Below are positions 47,930-58,930 of a stretch of DNA of 64,000 nt, piece after piece. The notes beneath the pieces were generated by a model. The model was not told the DNA's origin and made no database searches. It worked only from the letters and a program-made list of their open reading frames with translations. The stretch is from Lytechinus variegatus (Eukaryota > Echinodermata > Echinoidea > Temnopleuroida > Toxopneustidae): the NCBI RefSeq assembly GCF_018143015.1, contig NC_054746.1, positions 37,356,830 to 37,420,829 of the forward strand, in the 5' to 3' direction. Positions within the stretch are counted from its first letter, which is position 1. Every line of letters starts with the position of its first letter. The translations under genes and the position numbers were made by a program.

Positions 47930-48916
47930 TAGTTTACTTTTTGAAACCATCCTTCCACTGTAAAGATTGTATTACGAAAAAGAGTTTTGAAAACAAATAA
48001 AACCAGCCATATTTATCTTTTTAAACTTGGTGAAGCGATGAAGGGATGATGGGAGCTCTAGTTGGTGATGCAAGCGAGAAATGCAATAATAACAACAAAA
48101 ACACGAAACAAAATAAAATGGTGTATCTTAGAAAGTGAGGAGTGTCGAAATCGTTTGTCAAAGGAAAAAAAAATCTTGCCCCCATCCTCAAACAATATTG
48201 AGGGCATAATGCGGTACCACGATATACATCGAATTGATTTTTTTTAAGTTATAAGTCATTACTGTTGAGTGTTGTCGAAATCGTGTTTCCTGATGATTGG
48301 TTTATTGGAAAGGGGTAAAAATAAGCTTTCTATCTCGAGTATCATGCCAAACACAATGCCCTGGAGTAGAACATCAATAGGGAATAGTGCATAGTCGGTC
48401 ATTGGCTCTCACCATCCTCACTTTTTACCCTAAAATTCATTTATTCCACGGCTCAGCTCGAATGATTGCGAGGTGTTCTATAACACTGGCTAATTATAAT
48501 TTCAGGCAAACTGCAGACACTTCCTCCATCCTCACCCTATTCAAAGAGATGGTGGAGATATGGGGTCATTCTACTTTCATTTCATTTGAATAGTATTATT
48601 ACGAGTCTCATCACGGCTAGTAGTTTTGTCTCTTGCTTTTCGGTCTGTCGCTCTCATTCAATCTCTGGTTTCTCTGCCATACACGCTGAGGTTTCTTCAC
48701 ACTGATCGATGATTGCTTGAAACCATTAATCCTCTTTCACTCAATATTAATATCTACTCGTCCTATGCTATCATGCATGATAATTAGAATCTTGCATTCA
48801 ATGGCCCCAAATTCGTGATCCCTGTTCTATGCATCCTTTTTTTTGTGGAGATAATAACAAGTTTTTATTCTGGCATGATTAGTAAATCGTACGATAATAC
48901 TCTCCTTTCTGTCTCT

Positions 48917-49907
48917 ACAGTGCGTATCAAAAAAAAGTTTACACTTAGAAAAAATCCTGTAAAATTATATATGTGTAATATCCTGACGATTTTTTCCACA
49001 TTTTAGCATTGGTACAGATCCATTTAAGCAAATGACGATATAACTGTCGAAAAATATTTCCGCTTGAGTGAGCACCACTTACTTTTGAAAAGTTGGTGAA
49101 AAATGATTTGCGCAGAACTTTGAAATAGTTATGCGAATAAAAGTAGACCTTAATCATGAAGAACACGTGGAAATTAGTTAGTAAAAATTGATTTGAAGAT
49201 ATCTTTTACCTTTTTAAACGTGTTTCCTTCCCCAAACACTTCGAAGAGTGCATTGCGCCCCATCCCACTCCCCCACACACCGAGTCCATCGTGACGATAT
49301 TTGCTTTACACTGAGCTGTGACTTACATGAAATGGCTTAGGCTTGATTTTCATTTTGTTAATCATTGCCAAGCTTGGGAAAAGTGTGGAGAAACAAGTAT
49401 TAAATGAAAAATCAAATGTAAACCAACTTTAAATTATAAAAATTTAGTGAAAAATGCTGGAGATGTCTGATATAAACTTTTGTTCAGATTCAGTTATGTC
49501 CTCAGATCCAGCTGGCACAAAAAGGGTAAAGGTTGTGCTTACTAAGTATTGTAATTTCAAATTTGGGCGGCAAAATTGTTACAAAATGCTTGAATGTATC
49601 CGTTTTATGTCAATTGGCTAAAAGTGCTAGGGAAATTTATGAGAAATGCTTCGCAGGTTAAGTTTGATTTCGCCCTTTCCCCTTGACACAGCATGAAAAC
49701 AAGCATTTCTGCGCAAACAGATTTCTGCCAGCTTTAGAAAAATGGACAGTGCTCACTCAAGTGTAACATTCTGTCAAAACTTTTACCTTCATTGGATAGA
49801 TGAGACCCAAACTCATAATTATATGTGAAAAAATTACCCACATGTTGTATATTTTTTAATTCCCAGGGCTTTTTCAAAGTGTAAACTTTTTTTTGATATA
49901 CGCACTG
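48917..49907 (-). mobile_element. Tc1/mariner-like non-autonomous element, copy 4 (991 bp, inverted)
   Basis: Same family as copy 3 but in the opposite orientation. TA at 48915-48916 and 49908-49909. The right inverted repeat carries a 2-base insertion (gatatacgcactg). The shared internal frame runs here from [18 protein letters not shown] on the minus strand. Confidence 0.88.
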
Positions 49908-50747
49908 TATATTAGTATTTCATTTTCTATCTTTCTGTATACTGAGATATCAAGAATAAGATTTTTAAAAATACAAAATTTGAAAAAACAAATTCATTAG
50001 AGTATAAGAATATTCTTAATTATGTCATGTGTGTATTGCATTTTTGTGAGAGTAGCTCGATCGAGCTTCTACTAAACAATGAACCCTTTCAGGAAATGAT
50101 GTGACAAGAGTATTCTAAACTGCTTGTTTGATAAAAGCGAAGTCTTAATAAGATTTCTCGTCACTTACATTACAAGACCTACCGATCAAGGCTAATATTG
50201 CCTGAGATCATTTCATATCAATCTAAACTAATTGTAGGACTAGTGTCTCATCGTTATTGTCATTACCATGATTACGAACAAATCGTCTATTATAATATAA
50301 TGGCAAGCAGTATCCACACTTCTTCGGCTCTAGACATTAAATGAACTGTTACTTAAAAATGAATTGTATGGTTTTGCGTATGACACAGGAGGGGGGGGGG
50401 GGTAATCAAGAAGATAATTATATTGCCCTTAGATGAGAGGCGATCTGATTTCCATCAAGACAAGAGTAAAATGTATTTTTAATGAATAACGATCTTTCAA
50501 CACGACTCACTCTTGAACAGCCACAACTCAGATAGACAGTGTGAATGCCGTAGATTTAACATGTTAAGACAATCGTAAACGAGGTTAATGTATTCAATGT
50601 CTGGTTATTCATACCATATCTGACATCGACTGATCGAATGAATTCAGCAATCAACAAAATGATCAATATCTTTAACAACGACACTTATCATCACCATCTG
50701 CAAACAATGCCCAGATTGCCATTTCCCAAATTCTGTTGACATAAATA

Positions 50748-50895
50748 CCTTGGTCACATTTGCTCTACGGCGGCCGCACGGCGAGTCGAAAAACAGCAGT
50801 TTTAATCATTTTTATTCAAACCACCTATATAAAGCTGGTACAAAAATGTCAAAACGGCTGTTTCCGACTCGCCGTATGGCCAAATGTGACCAAGG
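50748..50895. mobile_element. MITE with CG-rich arms, copy B (148 bp)
   Basis: Ends CCTTGGTCACATTTG and its exact inverse, flanked by TA (50746-50747, 50896-50897). The CG-rich inner arms (gcacggcgagtcg and cgactcgccgtatgg) and the core tttttattcaaaccacctat match the copy at 15114. Confidence 0.82.
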
Positions 50896-50897
50896 TA

Positions 50898-53470
50898 TAA
50901 CCTCTCACCTAACCGTTCTGACAAACTTGCTCGATAATATCCAATGCATAGTTCACAATATCTGGGCCTGCGATGTCCTTAAGGAGCCCCAAAACTGATC
51001 GTATACACCACTGTGTTAAGACAATTCCGACTGAACGATATTCGTACAGTTTTACTTATACTCATTAAGAGCGTCGTAAGTTCTGAAATATTTTTCAGTG
51101 TATTGTTCGACACATTCATAAAATAAAAATTATGAACCGATAAATCGTATAGTCTCATCGTAGATGATAAGGCGATTATCGCGCGGTGACTGTACGATTC
51201 TGAACAGACAAGAGGACCAAAGAAAAAAATCGTACATTGGAATGTCACTGCGCAATCTCCGTTCAACCATTAAACAAACATCGTAATATACGGTCTTCTT
51301 ACGATTTTGAGAAGAGGCTGTAGAGACTGCATGTAAGTCCTTTTCTCTCACTCTCACCCTTTCTGCTTATTAGTGTATATTTTTTCTGAGTCCCTGGATA
51401 TATTTTTTTGTTTCATCCGTAATTGCATCAATGCCATCGGGTCTATTATTCTACCACAATTTCCCGACACCAATGTGTCACTTCTATTTTGATAAGTGAC
51501 ACATTATTCTTCCCTTTTATATCTTTTAAGAGGAAAGAGAAACACTGCGGGGGGAATTCATTTATCTGTTCATTGCGCTCCAGATACAATAACATAGGAC
51601 GGAAAAGATAGCGGCTGCCACATTTGAAATTTTACAATGATTATTATTTCCTTTAATCATATCAGTCATTTCTGGCCCTGTCATATAGTATTTAGAATCA
51701 ATGTATATAACTAATTTTGATTATTGCTACGTAGTTTGAGGAAGTTTAAAATGTCGGTTTACAATGACAGAATTAATAATAGGCCTATATTATAAGTATC
51801 AAGGCCATGCATGACGTATTATACATCTATACTGTTGTTCAGTGTTGTTCATCACAAGTGTTGTAAAGAAATGTGAATCAGATTCTACGCTCTGTATATA
51901 CAACTATTTCATTGTAATGTCAAATGATAGTACTATATTAAACAAACGAAAGTGTCAGAAAAGCAGAACCGTATTTACGGAATTATGATGGATAGAATTC
52001 TTAATGCGAAAGAATATTATCTTTAGTGCAAAAGCTATAAATCAGAAAGATTTTCTAAAATAAATGCTAAGATATATATTCATCTAATAACTGATTGGAC
52101 CATACTTTTTTGTCATATCAGGGTCATACATAACCTTTAGATATCAGCTCTAGTCCTAAACTACCAGAATATAGTTCCTTGGAAGAAACTTTCCCTTTAA
52201 AATTCAAATAAGGACTTAACTGAACTTAAAAAGTCCCATCGACATCAGTTCAAGCAATATACATTATTTGATCCTTATCCCGAGAGTCAGTGTGGCACTT
52301 AACCCTTCAAAAATTTGATGAGATTTTGATAATTTACATGGCGTGCTCATGCAATCTGTTATCCTCTTATCTGATATAATGTACACTTCTTTTATATCAT
52401 AATTCACAACGTCAGGTCCAGGTCGAGAGTAACTTCAATTTAAAAATATATATATATTTAAACAAATAATAAAACATTCGGATAACGATAAATCCTTGGC
52501 ATCAGCTCTTGTGTTGTCACAGGATTTGATGTATCTATGCAATAGGACAGCTCCACAATTCTATGATAAAAGCTACACGATTGATTCCTTTGAAAACGAT
52601 ATTACCATGATTACCAAGGTTTGTTTTTATATAATATATCATCCAACGAAATGCTATCTTTTACAACAAACCTTATTTCTCGTTATCTTTTGCGACAAAA
52701 CTATCGTCTCATTCTTAAAGAAAATGGGAATCTGTGGATCATTTGGTTAATTTCCTAATGGAACACCGTCTTAAATTAAACATCGAACAATTTAGTAGCT
52801 TCTTCTTAATTAGTTTTCCACCGTTCCCTCTCACTATCCCTCTTTCAGATTTTCTCTTCTCCTCTCCCCTTCCTCCAAGACAGATGCACCTTGATTTTAG
52901 GTCGACAAATTTCGGAATCGCTTTCAATAATCGCCCCAGGCAGCGACAAGATTCGGCTTTTCTTTGCACGCAATAAAGAAGCTGTAGTATTTTCATATCT
53001 TCTAATGATATTGCTTAATGTATTCGATCGATGGAAAGAGACAGCGGGTGAACGGAATGACGGTACAATACTGACAGAAGAAACTTGAAGTCGCATTTCT
53101 ATACATTTTTGTGGAAAGGTATATGTGAGCGTTGATGTGTTTGTGAGAGGGTGTGTGTGTGTGGGTGTGTGAGGGGTTAAGAGTGTGTGTGTGTATGTAT
53201 TACAGTTTAAAAAACTTTCATACTTATATAATGTATTGTGTGTTTGTGGATGTGTCTGTATGGGCGTGTGTGTGTGAAAGAAAGTGAAATTTAAATACTT
53301 CTTCCTCCCTCTCTCCCCTTCCTCCGCTTATCTAGCTCTCTAATAGTATCTTAATAGAGGAAATGAAAGAAGATTGCACATAGTGGGTTTTTGCGGAAGA
53401 ACATTATGATTCAATTAATTCATTGCTACATTAACGAATTACATCAAATTCAATTTGATTTCAGTATCTT
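50898..53470. other. Intergenic DNA
   Basis: AT-rich; no gene supported. GT-rich microsatellite near 53125-53275. Confidence 0.4.
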
Positions 53471-53479
53471 GCTCTGGCT

Positions 53480-53610
53480 GTTCTGACTCGCTTGAAAACA
53501 GAGTGTCACGGATTCCCAGCATGTGGTTAATTTCAATCAGCAAGAAAGTTATCTTCATTGAGCCGTCCTCAACCCAGGTGAGGTGAATAGATAATCAATA
53601 TCTCGAACGC
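53480..53610 (+). mobile_element. tRNA-derived SINE, copy 3 (diverged)
   Basis: tttcaatcagcaagaaagtt and cctcaacccaggtgaggtga match the SINE tail at 23068-23115. The head is degraded beyond recognition. Confidence 0.55.
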
Positions 53611-55408
53611 AACAAGCTGCTGGAGCTGAGGACGCGGTATATAGTGGATATCCAATATACACAATGTTCCATAATAACAGTTAATATATTCCTCAACCCT
53701 CGCCTTTAAAACATAATTTTCAAAAAAAAATTGAAGCATAAATAGATAGATGAATAAAATAAATACACAAATAAATGTATGGATGAATAAATGACGAAAT
53801 AAATAAATAAATAAACAATTAAAAATGAAATAGAATAAATTAATAATCAAGATGAACTGGTTGAGGCCAGAAGAATAAAAAAAGAAATACTACAAAATTT
53901 AATGTCAGACAGATACTTAGCTAAACATTTAACATAATATAGAGAAATATAGATTGCAAATGGCTATTAAGAAAGTGCAAGATAAAGAGAAGAGGGGGGG
54001 GGGGGGGTTGACGATAGTGAACAAGATTGTGCATGACACATGAGACTGATCCTCATGAACTAGTTCACGTCTCAGCTTTTAGGAGGCAATAGATGCACAT
54101 TTCTTCCAGGCTTAATGCTGTAGGCTCCTCATCGCATCGATGGATGAAAATGCTATTAGGTCACAAATAATAGATTGCCATAGATTAGAGAGGGTATAAT
54201 GCGATAGAACACATCGATATTAGTGATGTTTGAGATATAAAGAACGGAATACTAAATTGGATAAGTGACCAAAAATATGGGGCACATCTATGCAGTACAT
54301 CCATACGACTCAAGTCATAAATTCATTATCAACGCAACTTTGTCACATTCAATGTATCGTAATCAGGCATTCTTTGTCCCCTCTCTCACTTTCTCTCCTT
54401 CCCTCACCACTGCACTCCTATTTTCACCCCATTTGACTATGTCTTTCTTTCTCTCTGGTAATTTCACCTCCACAAACATGAGGAATCAGTGTCATATCGA
54501 ATCACTTCATCTCACTTTATTGATTTTTTTCTCGTTTTACTTCAGAGCAGCAGGCCGAAAATATCATAACCATAACAAAATATATCAGCGTAAGAAATCT
54601 ACACGGGAATGAGCATAATAGGCCTATGCTTGATTAAAAGGAAATTATGTAGTACTTATTTTTACTGTACTGGATTATAGGACATGCTCATAAGACCTGA
54701 AAAATACAACTTTTCATATTTCCCTCAATAGTATTTTTCAGTTATTCAGTAATTTAATCTCTCAGTCAAACTTGATAGTTGTCGTATCGTATCGATATTT
54801 GTATCGGACAGGTACATGTACTCTTGTATTTGTATGTTGTTTGAATACATCGACATGCTGTTCTGACTAATTGCTAAACGATTATGTTTGTTGTCAGAAT
54901 GTTTTTTTTTCAAATGTAGCATCATTATATCGTATCATATGTCGGCAGGAAAATACGATAATCTAACGCGTATGAACGCGAGGTACATAAACTGCAAAAG
55001 AAAAGAGAAAATATATTGACCAACATTATGGCAATGTTGTTATATTAGCTTATTTTGATCATGATTGCAGGGATTTAAAGAAGGTTTACAGTATTCTCAA
55101 CGGATGGCATAGATTGTACTCTCGTCTATCGAGAGATAACATTTTGGCGTCTCTTAGCCCCCAAAGATCTTTAAAATACTCTCACCATGGCCATATGAGA
55201 CGTCAAGATGTGAAGTCATGGCTTCAGAAGTGCTCTCTAAACTGAACCCTTAAAGATCATATCTCAAACCTGACTGGATGTAAATATGAATAGTGTAGGA
55301 AACGTATTGCCTTTAATCATACAAAATGGCCTTCTTTTATTTTTATGGCAACCAAACAAAGTTGACTATTTTGGTTTTGAAAGGATCCCCTGGTCGTCTC
55401 TTCAGCTA
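53611..55408. other. Intergenic DNA
   Basis: No gene supported. (AAAT)n-like sequence near 53735-53850 and a G15 run near 53994-54008. Confidence 0.4.
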
Positions 55409-55410
55409 TA

Positions 55411-56394
55411 CAGTGCGTATCAAAAAAAGTTTACACTTTGAAAAAGCTCTGGGAATTAAAATATATTCAACATGTGGGTCATTTTTCTACATATACCCTT
55501 CGGTTTGGGTCTCATCTATCCAATGAAAATAAAAAAATTGACAGAATGTTACACTTGAGTGAGCACTGTTCATTTTTGTAAAGCTCGCAGAAATCTGTTT
55601 GCGCAGATTTGCTCGTTTTCACGCTGTGCCAAGGGGAAAAGGCGAAGTCAAACTTACTTTGCGAAACATTTCTCGTACATTTCCCTTTCACTTTGAGTCA
55701 GTTGAAAAAAAACGTATACATGCAAACATGTTGTGACAATTTGCCAACAAAATTATAAATTTAACATGTACTTAGCACAACCTTCACCCCTTTTGTGCCA
55801 GGTGGATCTGAGGACATAACTTAATCTAAACAAAAGCTTATATCAGACATCTCCAGCAGTTTTTCACTAAGTTTTTAGCACTTAAAGTGGGTTTATATTT
55901 CATTTATCATTTAATACTTGTTTCTCCACTTTTTCCAAGCTTGACAATGATTAACAAAATTAAAATCAAGCAGAAGCCATTTCATGAAAATCACAGCTCA
56001 GTGTAAAGCAAATATCATCACGATGGCTTCAGTGTGTGGGGGAGTGGGGTGGAGCGCAATGGCTCTATTCGAAGTGTTTTGGGCAAGGAAACAAGTTAAA
56101 AAGGGTAAAAGATATCTTCAAATCACTTTTATTAGCTAAATTCTATGTGTTCTTCATGATTAAGGTCTACTTTTATTTGCAAAACTATTTCAGAGTTCTG
56201 CGCAAATCATTTTTCACTAACTTTGCAAAAGTAAGTGGTGCTCACTCAAGAGGAAAATATTTTTTGACAGTTATATCGTCATTTGCTTTAATGGACCTGT
56301 ATCAATGTTAAAATGTGGAAAAAATTTCAGAATACTACAAATGAATAATTTGACAGGACTTTTTCTAAGTGTAAACTTTTTTTGATACGCACTG
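55411..56394 (+). mobile_element. Tc1/mariner-like non-autonomous element, copy 5 (984 bp)
   Basis: Ends CAGTGCGTATCAAAAAAAG and inverted, TA at 55409-55410 and 56395-56396. The internal frame shared with copies 2-4 breaks after about 35 codons here. Confidence 0.88.
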
Positions 56395-56758
56395 TATTGG
56401 TCATATTTTCTTTTGACGGCTAGAAGGAGGGGGGGGGGGGGGGAATCCCCCTGAAAACGCCCTTCCTGTATAACTGTCCAAGATTACTCTTAGGAGAAAT
56501 AAATAGAGCCATGCGAATTTACTTTTACAGGCAAGTTCTAACATGTCTATCGGCCAGAAAAGGTTTTATTCTCTAGTTGCCCCTCGGATGATGAGTGCAG
56601 GACTGGATGAGTCACTGAGTAATAATCAGGGGCGTCAATCCATTTTTCAGATTGGGGGGGGGGGGGCAAAAATATGAATCAACGTTCCAAAGGCGCTCGA
56701 TCACATGAAACGAACAAACTCACTCACACCCACCCCCACACACATACATGTAGGCCTA

Positions 56759-56773
56759 TATTATATATATATA

Positions 56774-56822
<49 letters not shown>
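56759..56822. repeat. (AT)n(GT)n microsatellite
   Basis: About 40 bp of alternating AT followed by about 18 bp of GT, directly before the first unit of the 329-bp duplication. Confidence 0.9.
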
Positions 56823-56964
56823 AAAGTTATACATGTACAACAGCTTTTGGCAACTCTTTTTTATTTAAATATTGTAAGGAAATGGATGAAGAGAACAATG
56901 GTAGGCGTAGCTTAAATCAAGGTTCCCCAGAGCTTTCTACCCTTTGGAAAAATTGGTGATGCCG

Positions 56965-56970
56965 AAAAAA
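56965..56970 (-). terminator. Pol III terminator of tRNA-like gene 1
   Basis: TTTTTT on the minus strand, one nucleotide beyond the tRNA 3' end. Confidence 0.6.
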
Positions 56971-56971
56971 T

Positions 56972-57042
56972 GTCTCTGCCGGGAATCGAACCCGGGCCCC
57001 CAGCTTTGAACGCCGGTGCCTTAACCACTAGACCACAGAGAC
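56972..57042 (-). tRNA. tRNA-like gene 1, anticodon UCA, Glu-type body
   Basis: 71 nt with a 7-bp acceptor stem (GTCTCTG/CAGAGAC), a D arm GTCT-AGTGGTTA-AGGC, an anticodon arm CCGGC-GTTCAAA-GCTGG, a 4-nt variable loop and a T arm CCGGG-TTCGATT-CCCGG. All stems pair; the anticodon stem includes one G-T pair. The loop places TCA at the anticodon, complementary to UGA, and has an unusual G at position 32. TTTTTT follows one base after the 3' end, a Pol III terminator. It may be a tRNA-Glu-derived pseudogene or repeat, not a working tRNA. Confidence 0.6.
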
Positions 57043-57225
57043 GGTTAGTAGTTAGGGCGAGCCCGATCCGATTGACCGTCAAATAGACAGATTTTCGACA
57101 CTATACCAATTATATATTCCTTTGTCGGGTGAAGGTGAGTTTTGAACAATGACAAGCCGCCATGCCTCAGCTGGATCAAAGCTATTGCTTCGATACAGTA
57201 CACATATGGGAGAAGAAATACAAAT

Positions 57226-57554
57226 GTGTAAAGTTATACATGTACAACAGCTTTTGGCAACTCTTTTTTATTTAAATATTGTAAGGAAATGGATGAAGAG
57301 AACAATGGTAGGCGTAGCTTAAATCAAGGTTCCCCAGAGCTTTCTACCCTTTGGAAAAATTGGTGATGCCGAAAAAATGTCTCTGCCGGGAATCGAACCC
57401 GGGCCCCCAGCTTTGAACGCCGGTGCCTTAACCACTAGACCACAGAGACGGTTAGTAGTTAGGGCGAGCCCGATCCGATTGACCGTCAAATAGACAGATT
57501 TTCGACACTATACCAATTATATATTCCTTTGTCGGGTGAAGGTGAGTTTTGAAC
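57226..57554. repeat. 329-bp duplication, unit 2
   Basis: Second unit. Its right end runs into an inverted copy of its own last bases, forming the hairpin at 57522-57578. Confidence 0.88.
57379..57449 (-). tRNA. tRNA-like gene 2, anticodon UCA (duplicate of gene 1)
   Basis: The same 71-nt cloverleaf as gene 1 in the second duplication unit. The same TTTTTT is at 57377-57372. The copies appear identical, so the duplication is recent or the copies are being homogenised. Confidence 0.6.
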
Positions 57555-57578
57555 TCACCTTCACCCGACAAAGGAATA
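57522..57578. repeat. Perfect hairpin, 27-bp arms and 3-nt loop
   Basis: tattcctttgtcgggtgaag onward to 57548 is exactly inverted at 57552-57578. It is followed directly by an inverted copy of an 18-base segment from much further left in the duplicated unit (ggatgaagagaacaatgg). Confidence 0.9.
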
Positions 57579-57594
57579 CCATTGTTCTCTTCAT

Positions 57595-57596
<2 letters not shown>

Positions 57597-57640
<44 letters not shown>
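57597..57640. repeat. (AT)22 microsatellite
   Basis: Uninterrupted AT repeat followed by a few CATA units; it creates spurious Tyr-Ile frames. Confidence 0.95.
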
Positions 57641-57643
<3 letters not shown>

Positions 57644-58435
57644 CATACATAGAGCTGAAAATTTTGATATTTCGATCTGGAAAAAAGACAGTTTAAAGAA
57701 CAAGATATGTATATATCCAACAAAAGATTATTGCAAATCGAAGCGGGAGTTCTTTTGGGGTTTAGAACTGAAAACGGGTCATTCTACTCACCTATTTGAT
57801 CATGAAATTTTTAACATTTAATTCTGAAAAGCGGACATTTTGAGCACGATTTTAAATCAAAATCGAGTTGGTATCTCGCTTGCTGATTTCAGTGTAATAT
57901 TACAATCTTGTTGTATTTTTTAGTTGCACATGCGGAATTATTGGGGGGGGGGGGCAAAACGATATGTTTGCCCCCCCCAATATTTTCATTGGTGGGGCGA
58001 TCGCCCCCCCCCCACGGATCGACGCCTCTGGTAATAATGGTTACTCAATAATAAAAGAGAGAACAGTTTTCATACAAACAGTAATATGCCCAGCCTGCGA
58101 AATACGACTAAACAATAGTCGTTTGAAGAAGAGGAGAGAGAAGACCTTGGAGGGCGAGGGGGGGGGCACTCGGGTTTGGATAGGGTTGTGCGCCATCAAA
58201 ATCTAAAACTATTCCCTTAAGATCTGAAGAAATGAAAAAAAAGAGCTTATGGCTCTCTGAAATGGGGGTGCTTGGGAAATGGAATTTAACATGAAATGGT
58301 GGTCTTCGTGAACTAACGACTGAAATGAGGGGCTTAATTAGGAACGGGTGAGAACGACTGAAAATGATATGGTTGGGAATTGCAAGCAAGGCGGTGAAAA
58401 GGGAGCTTAAGGGAGGACATACCCGTACGTACTTT

Positions 58436-58930
58436 CATTATATGTGAGTGTACCCCTACCTCTCTCTCCAGGGAAGGAAAAAGAGGGAAGGACGCTGAGG
58501 AGAGGAAAGGATGATAAGGAAAAGCGTAGGGGGAAAAAGAAAAAAAGAACAATAGGAAGAAGAGAAAAGGAAGAGGTGGAAGGAGATTTAGACGAGGGGA
58601 TGGAGGCAGAAGAGTAGAGGTATGGGGAAGGAGGAGGGGGGGGGGGGTAGAGGAAGAGAAGGGAAAATGGGAGGAGGGATGGAGACGAAGATGAGGAGGG
58701 ACATGAGGAGGAAAAATAGAATAGAAGGTTGGAGTGGAAAGAGATGAAGAGAGAGAGGGAGGGGGAGAGGAGAGAGAGGGTTCTGGGCCTACATAAGGAT
58801 GATGGGGGAGAAAAAAAAAGAAAGGAGGTGATACGAAGATGTCACGTCGATAAGGAAAGGAAAGTAAAAGACAGAAAACGAGGAGGCCAGAGAGGAGAAT
58901 GGAAAAATAACGAGGAGGAGGAGGAAGCAT
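58436..58930. repeat. Purine-rich (GGA/GAA) tract
   Basis: About 500 bp that is nearly all G and A on the plus strand, with a G11 run near 58637-58647. The long minus-strand frame here (Ser/Pro/Phe-rich) is only the complement of the tract. Confidence 0.85.

Larger units (their letters stand above)
56819..57147. repeat. 329-bp duplication, unit 1
   Basis: Repeats at 57226-57554, identical as far as I compared. The units are separated by 78 bp (407-bp period), and each carries one tRNA-like gene. Confidence 0.88.
56627..58030. mobile_element. hAT-like non-autonomous element with perfect 8-bp target duplication
   Basis: Terminal inverted repeats CAGGGGCGTCAATCC and, inverted, CAGAGGCGTCGATCC, with matching subterminal poly-G/C. 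The flanks 56619-56626 and 58031-58038 are both GTAATAAT. An 8-bp duplication and CAGRGGCG ends are hallmarks of hAT transposons. No transposase. Inside sit a duplicated tRNA-like gene, microsatellites and a perfect hairpin. Confidence 0.85.
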
